This document shows positions 16,002-24,826 of a DNA stretch of 64,000 nucleotides, one piece after another. The notes under the pieces were generated by a model, which did no database searches, was not told the origin of the DNA, and was given only the letters and a program-made list of their open reading frames with translations. Position 1 is the stretch's first letter. The number at the start of each line of letters is the position of its first letter. The position numbers were made by a program, and so were the translations under genes. The stretch is from an uncultured Steroidobacter sp. (GTDB taxonomy: Bacteria > Pseudomonadota > Gammaproteobacteria > Steroidobacterales > Steroidobacteraceae): the NCBI RefSeq assembly GCF_937958065.1, contig NZ_CALFXI010000064.1, positions 1 through 64,000 of the forward strand, given 5' to 3'.

Positions 16002-17440
16002 GCGGACAGCCTTCCTTCAACGGTGGATGCGACTTCGACGCAGCGCGTGTTGAACCAGTGCAAAACCTCGTGCAGACGAGTCACCTCGCCCACGATCAGC
16101 AATGCCGGCGAGGCCACGCTGGCTGCGGCGGACTTCTGAACCAGATCTGCGATCGTGGCGGTCACCACGCGCTGTGACGGACGGGTGCCGTGCTCGATGA
16201 GCGCGGCGGCGCGCGTCTCGGGCACGCCATGTTCACGCAATCGAGCGACGATGTTCTCCAGCTGGTTCAGGCCCATGTAGAACACCGCCGTGTGACCGGG
16301 ACGCGCCAGCGCGGCCCAATCGACGTTGTCGGCTTCGCCCTTGCAATGTCCGGTAACGAACGTCAGCGCCTGCGCGTGATCACGATGCGTGAGCGGGATG
16401 CCGGCGTAAGCGGCACACCCTGCCGCGGCGGTCACGCCCGGCACGACTTCGAATCGAATGCCTTCGGCCGCCAGCGCTTCCAGCTCTTCGCCACCGCGAC
16501 CGAAGATGAAAGGATCGCCGCCTTTCAGCCGGCACACGCGCTTGCCTGCTTTGGCGAGCTTCACCAGCAGTGCGTTCGTATCTTCCTGCGAGACGTGATG
16601 GTTGCCCGCCGCCTTGCCGACGTAGATGCGCTCGGCATCGCGACGCGCGAGATCGAGAACGTCCGCTGACACGAGCCGGTCGTAAACGATCACGTCGGCG
16701 TTCTGCAACGCTCGCAGCGCGCGCAACGTCAGCAAACCTGGGTCGCCGGGGCCCGCGCCAACCAGCGCCACTTCACCCGCGAACTTCGATTGCCGAGCAA
16801 AGCGGGTGATCGAAGTGCCGATGCGATCGAGAACGCCCTGGCCCGCCGCGTCTTCGCGACCGGACAACACATCGGCGGCAATCGAACCGTCGAAGAAATT
16901 CTCCCAGAAGCGCCGGCGCGTGCTGGCGTGCTCGAGCCTGGCCTTCACCGTCGGACGCAGCTTGCCCGCGAGCTTGGCCAGGTCGCCGAGCCGCTGTGGC
17001 AGGAACGATTCGAGCTTCTCGCGCAGCCGGCGCGTCAGCACCGGCGCATCGCCACTGCTGCCCACCGCGACGACCACCGGCGAGCGATCGACAATGGCCG
17101 GCATGATGAAGCGCGACAGCTCGCGATCGTCGACGACGTTCACGGGGATGTTCCGGCGCTCGCATTGATGCGCGACCCACGCGTTGACGGATTGCTTGTC
17201 GGTGGCCGCGATCGCGAGCCGCATGCCGTCCAGCAATTCGGGCTGGAACTCGCCGGACACGTACGTGATCGCGCCCGACGCGGCTTTCTGCGCCAGCGAC
17301 TGGATCAAGTCAGGCGCGACGACCGTGACCTTGGCCTGGGTGCGCAGGAGCAGATCGATCTTGCGCGCGGCCACTTCCCCGCCGCCCACGACCAGCACGG
17401 GTTCGTTGGCGAGCCGTAGAAAGATCGGGAAGTAGTCCAT
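15998..17440 (-). CDS. cysG: Siroheme synthase
   Basis: This 480-residue fused enzyme makes siroheme, the cofactor of the sulfite reductase encoded downstream. The N-terminal precorrin-2 dehydrogenase/ferrochelatase domain (about 1-210) opens with LVVGGGEVAARKIDLLL. The C-terminal uroporphyrinogen III methyltransferase domain begins at VALVGAGPGDPGLLTLRALR and has GGDPFIFGRGGEELEAL. Domain order and length match E. coli CysG. It overlaps cysK by 4 bases and follows cysH by 36 bases, forming one sulfur-assimilation operon. Confidence 0.95.
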   Translation of the reverse strand: MDYFPIFLRLANEPVLVVGGGEVAARKIDLLLRTQAKVTVVAPDLIQSLAQKAASGAITYVSGEFQPELLDGMRLAIAATDKQSVNAWVAHQCERRNIPVNVVDDRELSRFIMPAIVDRSPVVVAVGSSGDAPVLTRRLREKLESFLPQRLGDLAKLAGKLRPTVKARLEHASTRRRFWENFFDGSIAADVLSGREDAAGQGVLDRIGTSITRFARQSKFAGEVALVGAGPGDPGLLTLRALRALQNADVIVYDRLVSADVLDLARRDAERIYVGKAAGNHHVSQEDTNALLVKLAKAGKRVCRLKGGDPFIFGRGGEELEALAAEGIRFEVVPGVTAAAGCAAYAGIPLTHRDHAQALTFVTGHCKGEADNVDWAALARPGHTAVFYMGLNQLENIVARLREHGVPETRAAALIEHGTRPSQRVVTATIADLVQKSAAASVASPALLIVGEVTRLHEVLHWFNTRCVEVASTVEGRLSA

Positions 17441-17476
17441 GGTGGCGTCGTCCTGCGACGCGCTGGCGTCGCGCGC

Positions 17477-18220
17477 CTACTGGCCGGCCGCGCGACGCGG
17501 CTCGACCTTCAGCGGAATGACCCGGCGGCGCGGCTGCAGGCCGCACTCGCGAGACTCGGGATTCTCCCACCACCAGCGGCCCGAGCGCGGGTCGGCACCA
17601 GGCTCCACTGCCCGGGTGCACGGCGCGCAGCCGATGCTGGGATAGCCCTTGTCGTGCAGGGCGTTGTAAGGCAGGTTGCGAGCCTTGATATACGCCGTTA
17701 CGTCGGCCTCGGTCCAGTCCAGCAGCGGGCTGATCTTCCACAGGCCATAGCGCTCGTCCCAGGACTTGGGCTCGCCCAGGGCGCGCTCGGCGGACTGTTC
17801 GCGACGCACGCCCGTCACCCAGGCCTTGCGGCCGGCGATGGCGCGCTTGAAGGGCTCGATCTTGCGGATACCGCAGCAGGATTGACGCTCCTCGATACCC
17901 AGGTAGAAACCGTTGATACCATTGTCGCGCACGTACTGCTCGATGGCTTCGGCCTGCGGATAGAACACCTGAATGCGGCGCTGATAGCGGCGTTCCAGGC
18001 GGTCGAGCAGCGACAGGGTCTCATCGTGCAGGCGGCCGGTGTCGAGCGTGAACATCTCGATTTCCGGCGTGTAGGTGCTGATGATGTCGGTCAGCACCAT
18101 GGCTTCCAGCCCGAGGCTGTTGGAATAGACCACATCCTGGTGCTCGCGAACGGCCTGCTCCAGCAGGGCGCGAGTACCCTCCACGAGGGCTTGCAGGCGA
18201 GGCGACAGTGCATCGGTCAT
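17477..18220 (-). CDS. cysH: Adenylylsulfate (APS) reductase, [4Fe-4S] type
   Basis: The protein has 247 residues and reduces APS to sulfite with thioredoxin. It carries the cluster-binding cysteines C115-C116 (ERQSCCGIRK) and C198/C201 (IGCAPC). These mark the iron-sulfur APS reductases and are absent from E. coli-type PAPS reductases. The catalytic Cys226 is in ECGLQ, where most members have ECGLH. The gene opens the cysH-cysG-cysK operon and is divergent from cysB. Direct APS reduction means no APS kinase step is needed. Confidence 0.92.
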   Translation of the reverse strand: MTDALSPRLQALVEGTRALLEQAVREHQDVVYSNSLGLEAMVLTDIISTYTPEIEMFTLDTGRLHDETLSLLDRLERRYQRRIQVFYPQAEAIEQYVRDNGINGFYLGIEERQSCCGIRKIEPFKRAIAGRKAWVTGVRREQSAERALGEPKSWDERYGLWKISPLLDWTEADVTAYIKARNLPYNALHDKGYPSIGCAPCTRAVEPGADPRSGRWWWENPESRECGLQPRRRVIPLKVEPRRAAGQ

Positions 18221-18269
18221 GGGTCGGCGATCCTTATTCTCTGGTGTGCACTGTAGCTAACCCGCTTAT

Positions 18270-18288
18270 AACCAGTGAAAGACTGGTT
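18270..18288. promoter_or_regulatory. Inverted repeat in the cysH-cysB divergent intergenic region
   Basis: AACCAGT (18270-18276) and ACTGGTT (18282-18288) form a perfect 7-bp dyad with a 5-base spacer. It lies roughly midway between the divergent cysH and cysB starts, a plausible CysB-type or LysR-type operator. The A/T-edged dyad fits LysR sites in general. Binding is inferred. Confidence 0.45.
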
Positions 18289-18350
18289 TGTTCTGTCATG
18301 ATGCGGGCCCGTTATGACTTCGCCGCGCTTCGATCGTTATAGTTAAGTTC

Positions 18351-19328
18351 ATGAAACTACAACAATTACGGTACCTCGCCGCCATTGTCGAGAACGACCT
18401 GAACATCACTGCGGCGGCCGAGCGCCTGCATACCTCGCAGCCCGGCGTCAGCAAGCAGCTGAAGCAGCTGGAGGACGAGCTGGGCTTTCCCATCTTCCTG
18501 CGCCAGGGGCGGACCCTGACGCGCGTCACCCCGGCCGGCAAGCGGGTCATCGACCGGGCCCAGAAAATCCTCAAGGAAGTCCAGAGCATCAAGCGCCTGG
18601 CGGACGAGCAGAAGGGCGACGGGCGCGGCTCGCTGGCCATCGGCACCACCCACACCCAGGCGCGTTATGTGCTGCCGCAGGTGATCCGCCGCTTCCGTGA
18701 GCGCTATCCCGACGTGGAGCTGCACCTCCACCAGGGCACGTCCGAGCAGATCGCCGACATGGCGGTCCGGGATCGCATCGACTTCGCCATCAACACCGGC
18801 TCGCAGGAGCTGTTCACCAACCTGGTGCTCCTGCCCTGCTATCGCTGGCATCGGCGCATCGTCGTGCCGCAGGGCCATCCGCTCGCGCAGGAAGGCAAGG
18901 TGACCATCGAGACGCTGGGCAAGTATCCGATCGTCACTTACGTGTTCGGATTCTCCGGCCCGTCTTCGTTGCAGCAGATCTTCGCGCGACATGGAATTAC
19001 GCCGCATGTGGCGCTGACCGCGCGCGATGCGGACGTGATCAAGACGTACGTGCGGCTAGGCATGGGCGTGGGCATCGTCGCCAGCATGGCGATGGATCCG
19101 CGTGAGGATTCGGATCTGGTGTCCATCGATGCGTCGCATTTGTTCCCGGCGCATTCGACCTGGGTCGGATTCCATCAAGGCGCCCTGCTCCGCGGCTACA
19201 TGTACGATTTCCTGCAGCTGCTAGCGCCGCATCTGACCCGCCGGCTCGTGGATCGCGCCGGCAACGCCGCCACGCCGTCCGATGTAGAGGCGTTGTTCAC
19301 GGACGTGGAACTACCGGTCTATCGCTAG
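18351..19328 (+). CDS. cysB: CysB-type LysR transcriptional regulator
   Basis: The protein has 325 residues. The N-terminal LysR helix-turn-helix (MKLQQLRYLAAIVENDLNIT, then SQPGVSKQLKQLEDELGFPI) and the long effector domain match CysB/Cbl, including GTTHTQARYVLP and the VGIVASMAM region. CysB activates sulfate-assimilation genes in response to acetylserine. Its divergent position beside cysH supports this. Its length equals E. coli CysB (324). A 7-bp dyad lies in the shared upstream region. Confidence 0.92.
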   Translation: MKLQQLRYLAAIVENDLNITAAAERLHTSQPGVSKQLKQLEDELGFPIFLRQGRTLTRVTPAGKRVIDRAQKILKEVQSIKRLADEQKGDGRGSLAIGTTHTQARYVLPQVIRRFRERYPDVELHLHQGTSEQIADMAVRDRIDFAINTGSQELFTNLVLLPCYRWHRRIVVPQGHPLAQEGKVTIETLGKYPIVTYVFGFSGPSSLQQIFARHGITPHVALTARDADVIKTYVRLGMGVGIVASMAMDPREDSDLVSIDASHLFPAHSTWVGFHQGALLRGYMYDFLQLLAPHLTRRLVDRAGNAATPSDVEALFTDVELPVYR

Positions 19329-19358
19329 ACCGACCGATAAGGAAGTTGCACGCACACC

Positions 19359-21155
19359 ATGTCTGCCAATCCGGAAAGACCCAAGGGCCGCTCGCTGAAA
19401 CCGCTGCGCGAGCTGTGGCCGTACATCAGCAGGTACAAAGGTATCCTGACGCTCGCGATGATCGCGCTGCTGGTCGCAGCCGCGGCGATGCTGGTCATCC
19501 CGATGGCGTTTCGCGATCTCATCGATCGCGGCATGGCGGCGCAGGACGCGGCCACCATCAACACCTACTTCGTCGCGTTTCTCGCCGCCGCGGTGGTGTT
19601 CGGCGTGTTCGCCGCCCTGCGGCTGTATTTCGTGACGTGGCTGGGTGAGCGGGTCGTCGCGGATCTGCGCTCGGATATTTATGCGCGCGTGGTGCGCATG
19701 GATCCGACGTTCTTCGAAGTCACCCGGGTCGGCGAAGTGCTGTCCCGGCTGACCACCGACACGACGCTGGTGCAGGGCATCGCCGGTGTGAATCTTTCCA
19801 TGACCTTGCGCTCGATCGTGCAGCTGATCGGCGCCCTGGTTTTGATGATCGCCACCAGCCCGTCGCTCGCCGGCATGATCATCGTGCTCATCCCGCTGGT
19901 GATCGTGCCGATCATCGCGGTCGGCCGGCGACTGCGTAAGTTATCGCGCGAGTCGCAGGACAAAGTGGCTGACACCAGCGGACTGGCCGGCGAAACGCTG
20001 AATGCGATTCAGACCGTGCAGGCGTTCACGCTCGAAGGCCTGCACACCAAGCGTTATGGCACGGCGGTGGAAGAGTCGTTTCGGGTGGCGCTGCGGCGGA
20101 CCCGAGTCCGGTCCGTCATGTCGGCGGTCGGCACGATGATGATCTTCGGCGCGATCACGTTCGTGCTGTGGCAGGGCGCGCACCGCGTGCTCGACCAGGA
20201 GATGACGGGCGGCGAGCTGAGTCAGTTCCTAATCTATGCCGTGTACGTTGCGATCGCGGCGGCGACGCTGAGCGAGATGTGGGGTGAAGTGCAGCGCGCC
20301 GCGGGCGCCATGGAACGCCTAGTCGAATTGAAAGTCGCGACGCCGAACATCGTCGCTCCGCCCAAGCCGCAGCAATTTCCCACCCCGCCGCTCGGGCGCA
20401 TCACCTTCGAGCACGTCTCGTTTCGTTATCCTTCGCGGCCCGAATCGCTGGCGCTCGACGATCTGTCGCTGGCCATCGAGCGCGGCGAGACCGTCGCCTT
20501 CGTCGGCCCATCGGGCGCCGGCAAGAGCACCACGTTTCAATTGCTGCTGCGTTTCTACGATCCGGCTTCCGGTCGGATCACGATCGATGGCGTCGATATC
20601 TCGCAAGCGAAGCCGGAAGACGTTCGCTCGCGCATCGGCCTGGTGCCGCAGGAAACGGTGCTGTTCGGCACGACCGCGCGAGAGAACATTCGCTACGGCC
20701 GCCCCAACGCCACCGACGCCGACATCGAACGCGCCGCCCGCGCCGCCGGCGCCGACGAGTTCATCCGTCAGTTGCCCGAGGGCTATGACACTTTCCTCGG
20801 CGAAAAAGGCACGCGCCTCTCCGGCGGCCAACGCCAGCGCATCGCCATCGCTCGCGCACTGCTGAAGGATCCGCCGATTCTGCTACTGGACGAAGCCACC
20901 AGCTCGCTCGACGCCGAGAGCGAGCGCTATGTGCAAGAAGCGTTGGAACGCCTGATGCAGGATCGCACGACCCTGGTGATCGCCCACCGCCTCGCCACGA
21001 TCCTCAAAGCCGACCGCATCGTCGTCCTCGACCACGGCCGCATCGTCGACATCGGCACCCACTCGCAACTGCTCGAAAGCAACGATCTCTACGCCCGCCT
21101 GGCGGCCCTGCAGTTCGCGGACCTGAGCGGGGGCACCCCAGCGACGGCGGCTTAA
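19359..21155 (+). CDS. ABC transporter half-molecule, MsbA-related lipid/multidrug exporter
   Basis: This 598-residue fused permease-ATPase would act as a homodimer. The N-terminal six-helix transmembrane domain covers about residues 20-320. The nucleotide-binding domain has Walker A GPSGAGKST, the signature LSGGQRQRIAIARALL, Walker B ILLLDEATSSLD and the H-loop AHR. It resembles MsbA-related exporters of proteobacteria. It begins 30 bases after cysB, but there is no evident functional link. The last four bases TTAA supply the stop codon of this gene and of the convergent SDR gene. Confidence 0.9.
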   Translation: MSANPERPKGRSLKPLRELWPYISRYKGILTLAMIALLVAAAAMLVIPMAFRDLIDRGMAAQDAATINTYFVAFLAAAVVFGVFAALRLYFVTWLGERVVADLRSDIYARVVRMDPTFFEVTRVGEVLSRLTTDTTLVQGIAGVNLSMTLRSIVQLIGALVLMIATSPSLAGMIIVLIPLVIVPIIAVGRRLRKLSRESQDKVADTSGLAGETLNAIQTVQAFTLEGLHTKRYGTAVEESFRVALRRTRVRSVMSAVGTMMIFGAITFVLWQGAHRVLDQEMTGGELSQFLIYAVYVAIAAATLSEMWGEVQRAAGAMERLVELKVATPNIVAPPKPQQFPTPPLGRITFEHVSFRYPSRPESLALDDLSLAIERGETVAFVGPSGAGKSTTFQLLLRFYDPASGRITIDGVDISQAKPEDVRSRIGLVPQETVLFGTTARENIRYGRPNATDADIERAARAAGADEFIRQLPEGYDTFLGEKGTRLSGGQRQRIAIARALLKDPPILLLDEATSSLDAESERYVQEALERLMQDRTTLVIAHRLATILKADRIVVLDHGRIVDIGTHSQLLESNDLYARLAALQFADLSGGTPATAA

Positions 21156-21931
21156 CGCACCTGGGGTGGAGGGCCGAGGCGGTTGCCGCCGTCGACGAGG
21201 ATGCATTCGCCGGTGACGGTGGGGCCGCCGGTGAGGAGCCAGACGGCGACGTCGGCGATGTCTTCGGGGGTGCTGGCTCTTTGCAGGGCCGAGTTGCTCG
21301 ACCAACGCGCGCGGGCCTGTTCGTATTTCGCACCGATCGCTTCCTGCAGCCAGCGTGTTTCGACGAAGCCGGGGCAAACGGCATTCACTCGAATCTGCGG
21401 GCCTAGCGCGCGGGCCAGGCCCATGGTCATGGTGTTCAAAGCGCCTTTCGAAGCGGCATAGGCAATCGAGCTGCCGGTGCTGTCGATGCCAGCGCGGGAA
21501 GAAATATTCACGATCGCGCCGCGACCTTGCTTGCGCATGGCCGGCTCGACGGCGCGGACCATCTGGAACGCGCCGACCACATTCACTGCATAGATCTTCT
21601 GGAAATCCTCCGCCGACAGTGCTTCCAGATTGGCGTGATTGAACACGACCTTGGTGGTGCCGGCGTTATTGATGAGACCATCGATCCGACCCCACTTCTC
21701 CAACGCCGCGTCGGCCATGCGTCGGCAATCGGCATCCTCGGCAACGTTGGCCCGCATCAGCAGCGTTTCGGCGCCGTGCTTCTCACATTCACGCGCCGTC
21801 TGCTGAGCTTCCGCTTCGCTCTTCGTGTAATTGATGACGGTGCGCCAGCCGCGCTTGGCCAGTTCCACGGCGCAGGCAGCGCCGATACCCGTCGCCGAAC
21901 CCGTGATGATGCAGACATTGCCGGCGCTCAT
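21152..21931 (-). CDS. SDR family oxidoreductase (FabG-like)
   Basis: The protein has 259 residues. It has a classical SDR dinucleotide motif TGSATGIGAACA, NNAGTT, the catalytic Ser in NISSRAG, Tyr-x3-Lys in IAYAASKGAL, and the C-terminal VTGECILVDGGNRLG typical of FabG-type reductases. Length matches 3-oxoacyl reductase paralogues. No fatty-acid-synthesis genes are adjacent, so it is better called a general SDR. It is convergent with the ABC exporter, and their stop codons overlap in a TTAA palindrome. Confidence 0.88.
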   Translation of the reverse strand: MSAGNVCIITGSATGIGAACAVELAKRGWRTVINYTKSEAEAQQTARECEKHGAETLLMRANVAEDADCRRMADAALEKWGRIDGLINNAGTTKVVFNHANLEALSAEDFQKIYAVNVVGAFQMVRAVEPAMRKQGRGAIVNISSRAGIDSTGSSIAYAASKGALNTMTMGLARALGPQIRVNAVCPGFVETRWLQEAIGAKYEQARARWSSNSALQRASTPEDIADVAVWLLTGGPTVTGECILVDGGNRLGPPPQVR

Positions 21932-21993
21932 GAGCGACCTCTATCGAAGCGCGAGGCGGCGAGTCTGCACTGACGCGCCCGCTCCTGTCACGA

Positions 21994-22728
21994 TCAGCGC
22001 TCCACCAGCGGCTTGATCAGGTCGATCGGCAATGGAAACACTACGGTCGAAGTCCGCTCGCTGGAGATATCGCTCAACGTCTGCAGATATCTCAATTGCA
22101 TGGCGCGTGGCTCGGTGCCGAGCGCCCGCGCCGCCTCCACCAGCATGGCGGCGGCCTGCTTCTCGCCTTCGGCGTGAATGATCTTCGCACGCCGGACCCG
22201 CTCCGCCTCGGCCTGCCGCGCGATGGCGCGAATCATGGTCTCGTTGAGATCGACGTGCTTGATCTCCACGTTGGCGACCTTGATGCCCCACGCGTCGGTG
22301 GCGTGATCCAGAATCTGTTGGATGTCCAGATTGAGCTTGTCGCGCTGACTCAGGATTTCATCCAGCTCGTGCTGACCGAGCACCGACCGCAGCGTGGTCT
22401 GCGCCAGCTGGCTGGTCGCCTCGACGGGATTGGCCACCTGGATCACCGCCCGGGCCGGATCCACGATGCGAAAGTAGACCACCGCGCTCACTCTGACTGA
22501 AACGTTGTCGCGCGAGATCACGTCCTGCGTGGGCACGTCCAGCACGACAGTTCGCAGATCCATCTTCACCATTCGTTGCACGAGCGGCAGCACGACGATG
22601 ACGCCGGGACCGCGCGTCCCGGTGTAACGTCCCAGAGTGAACAGCACGCCGCGCTCGTACTCGCTCAGAATACGAATCGCGCTGAACAGCACGAACAACA
22701 GGATGACGACGGGCACGATCAGGTACAT
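21994..22728 (-). CDS. Slipin (SPFH/stomatin-like membrane protein)
   Basis: The protein has 244 residues with one N-terminal membrane segment (about 3-20) followed by an SPFH/Band 7 domain: LPLVQRMVKMDLRTVVLDVP, QDVISRDNVSVRVSAVVYF, then a coiled-coil-forming helix (RAIARQAEAERVRRAKIIHA). Slipins form ring-like membrane scaffolds. It lies 25 bases downstream of an NfeD protease, the classical slipin-NfeD pair in which NfeD cleaves the slipin C-terminus. An SPFH/NfeD operon such as this usually serves membrane quality control. Confidence 0.9.
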   Translation of the reverse strand: MYLIVPVVILLFVLFSAIRILSEYERGVLFTLGRYTGTRGPGVIVVLPLVQRMVKMDLRTVVLDVPTQDVISRDNVSVRVSAVVYFRIVDPARAVIQVANPVEATSQLAQTTLRSVLGQHELDEILSQRDKLNLDIQQILDHATDAWGIKVANVEIKHVDLNETMIRAIARQAEAERVRRAKIIHAEGEKQAAAMLVEAARALGTEPRAMQLRYLQTLSDISSERTSTVVFPLPIDLIKPLVER

Positions 22729-22753
22729 GGCTCGCTCCTCGTTTGCTGAACAA

Positions 22754-24169
22754 TCATTGCTCGCCCGGCGCGACTTCCAACGTCAGACCATCGACCCGCA
22801 ACACCTTCAGGCGCGCGCCTTTCTTCACCGGCGTCCGGGTCACGGCGCGCCAGGTTTCGCCGCGAATGTCGACACGACCGACGCTGTCGAAATCCTCGAT
22901 CGCGACCGCTTGCTCCTGGAGCATCTGTTCGAGGCCAGTGGCGACGCGCGCGCGCCGCGACCGCATGAACATGACCACGGACAGCAGGATGATGATCCCC
23001 GCTGCGGCCGCCATGCCCCCGATGAGACCGCGCGCGATCTGAAACCCTGGAATCTGTCCCTCGAACAGCATGATGGAGCCGATCGTGAACGCGACGATGC
23101 CGCCCACGCCGAGCGCGCCGAAAGTGGGCGCGAACGCCTCGGCAACGATCAGCGCGATGCCCAAGGCAATCAGCGCGAGGCCGGCGTAGTTGACCGAGAG
23201 AATTTGAAATGCGTACAGCGCGAGCAACAGACACACGGCGCCAACCACGCCGGGCGCGACACCGCCGGGATTGAAGCCTTCCAGGAGCAATCCATAAATG
23301 CCGGCGAGCATCAGCAGATACGCGACGTTCGGATTGGTGACGATGCTCAGCAGCCGGGTGCGCCAGTCCGCAGTGAATTCCTCGGTCGCGAGCCCCTGCG
23401 TCGCCAACTGCACCACGCCATAGCGGGTTTTCACCTCGCGGCCATCGAGCTGACGCAACAGATCCTGCAGATCGGTGGCGACCACATCGATGACTTTTTG
23501 CTCCAGCGCGGCGCGCGCAGTGAGACTGACCGCCTGCCGCACGGCCGCTTCGGCCCAATCGGCATTACGACCACGCAACTCGGCCAGCCCGCGGATGTAC
23601 GAGACCGCGTCGTTCACCGCCTTGCGTTCCAAGGCGCTCTCCGGCTCCTCCGGCGGTCGTTCGGCTTTGTCCTTCGGCTCGCGCGGGCCCTCGTCTTTGG
23701 GCTTGGGCGGCTGCGGACCGCCAATTTGAATCGGTGTGGCCGCACCGAGATTCGTGGCCGGAGCCATTGCCGCAACGTGACTGGCATACAGCAGATAAGT
23801 GCCGGCGCTGGCCGCGCGCGCACCCGAAGGCGACACATAGATCACGACGGGCACGGGCGAGGCGAGAATGGCTTGAATCATTTCGCGCATGGCGGAATCG
23901 AGACCGCCAGGCGTGTCCATCTCAAGTACCAGGAGCTGTGCGTTGCGCTCCTGCGCACGCTCCAGGCCCCGCAGGAAGAAACTGCTGGTCGCCGGCCCGA
24001 TCGCGTCGCGGATTTCCAGGTGCAGCAGCACCCGCTGTCGCTTCTCCGGAGGGGTCGACTCAGTCGACTCGGCCGACTCCGCCCAAGCCGCGCCCAGCCA
24101 GGCGAGCAGGAGCAACAGCAACCTTGCACCGACGAGCACAGCCCGGTGGGGAGATTGCGTGTGGGCCAC
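22754..24169 (-). CDS. NfeD family membrane serine protease (long form)
   Basis: The protein has 471 residues. A signal peptide or first membrane segment (ARLLLLLLAWLGAAWA) precedes a ClpP-like periplasmic protease domain. The nucleophile region is YVSPSGARAASAGTYLLYAS, matching Ser97 of PH1510-type proteases. Then come four to five membrane helices and a C-terminal NfeD OB-fold domain (VGRVDIRGETWRAV). A charged linker rich in Pro/Lys/Glu (PKPKDEGPREPKDKAERP) interrupts the protease domain. It is co-transcribed with the slipin gene. Confidence 0.9.
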   Translation of the reverse strand: MAHTQSPHRAVLVGARLLLLLLAWLGAAWAESAESTESTPPEKRQRVLLHLEIRDAIGPATSSFFLRGLERAQERNAQLLVLEMDTPGGLDSAMREMIQAILASPVPVVIYVSPSGARAASAGTYLLYASHVAAMAPATNLGAATPIQIGGPQPPKPKDEGPREPKDKAERPPEEPESALERKAVNDAVSYIRGLAELRGRNADWAEAAVRQAVSLTARAALEQKVIDVVATDLQDLLRQLDGREVKTRYGVVQLATQGLATEEFTADWRTRLLSIVTNPNVAYLLMLAGIYGLLLEGFNPGGVAPGVVGAVCLLLALYAFQILSVNYAGLALIALGIALIVAEAFAPTFGALGVGGIVAFTIGSIMLFEGQIPGFQIARGLIGGMAAAAGIIILLSVVMFMRSRRARVATGLEQMLQEQAVAIEDFDSVGRVDIRGETWRAVTRTPVKKGARLKVLRVDGLTLEVAPGEQ

Positions 24170-24289
24170 AAGGAACTCCTCGGCGCCCGGCGTTCGGTGC
24201 GGGCTCGGAGCAGCCTGTGCGTGGGGCGCGCCCTGAAGGATTCCTCAGAGCCGCCGCTTGTTCCCGATATGTGGAGGGAAAGGAGCTGA

Positions 24290-24313
24290 CAGCCCGAAAT
24301 CGATAACGGGCTG
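24290..24313. terminator. Hairpin downstream of the sulfite reductase operon
   Basis: A 7-bp stem (CAGCCCG at 24290-24296 with CGGGCTG at 24307-24313) closes a 10-base A/T-rich loop. It lies about 20 bases after the DUF934 gene stop on the minus strand. There is no strong U tract on either strand, so terminator function is tentative. Confidence 0.4.
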
Positions 24314-24334
24314 AACGCGCGTGCAGATTGTTCG

Positions 24335-24826
24335 TCAGCCCACTGCGCGCCGCTGGACGTGCACGCCGCCGGCGTCGAACGCGCCCTGATAGGCGACCGA
24401 GAAATCATCGAACGCGGTGAGCGCGACTTTCAGATCGGCGCCTTCCGGCAGCTCGAACGCATCGAAGCCACAGCGCGCCAGGTAGAACAGTTGATCGCGC
24501 TGGATCTTGCCCACCGCGCGCAGCTCGCCGGTGAACTTGTAACGCGAGCGAAGCAGCGCCGCCTGGCTGTAACCGCGGCCTTCCGCCAGGCCGCTGAATT
24601 CGATCGCGACCAGGCCGATGCGAGTGAAATCGTTCTTCAGCTCGGCGACCGGATCGGTGGGCCCGAGGCGCACGCCGAGACGGCCGTCCCACAGCCACCA
24701 CTGCTCGCGCTCCGCCTGCCAGCGGGCGAACGGCAGGATCAGCGCGCGTTCGCGGCCGACCGGATCCTCGTCGGCGTAACGCCAGTCATCGACGACGACT
24801 TCACGCTGCTTGATGAGCTGGCGCAT
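24335..24826 (-). CDS. DUF934 protein, sulfite reductase accessory subunit
   Basis: The protein has 163 residues from the ATG at 24824-24826, which lies inside the 3' end of the sulfite reductase gene (26-base overlap). It matches DUF934 (CysI-associated, sometimes called oxidoreductase-related): DEDPVGRERALILPFARW, then GRGYSQAALLRSRY and AVGKIQRDQLFYLARCGFDA. This family is almost always encoded next to a CysI-like protein lacking CysJ, and may help electron delivery or assembly. Its exact role is unproven. Confidence 0.88.
   Translation of the reverse strand: MRQLIKQREVVVDDWRYADEDPVGRERALILPFARWQAEREQWWLWDGRLGVRLGPTDPVAELKNDFTRIGLVAIEFSGLAEGRGYSQAALLRSRYKFTGELRAVGKIQRDQLFYLARCGFDAFELPEGADLKVALTAFDDFSVAYQGAFDAGGVHVQRRAVG

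Noticed and set aside
22637..24289. A 550-codon plus-strand frame over the NfeD gene
   Set aside because: Low-complexity His/Arg/Asp-rich product antisense to a gene with clear protease and NfeD motifs.
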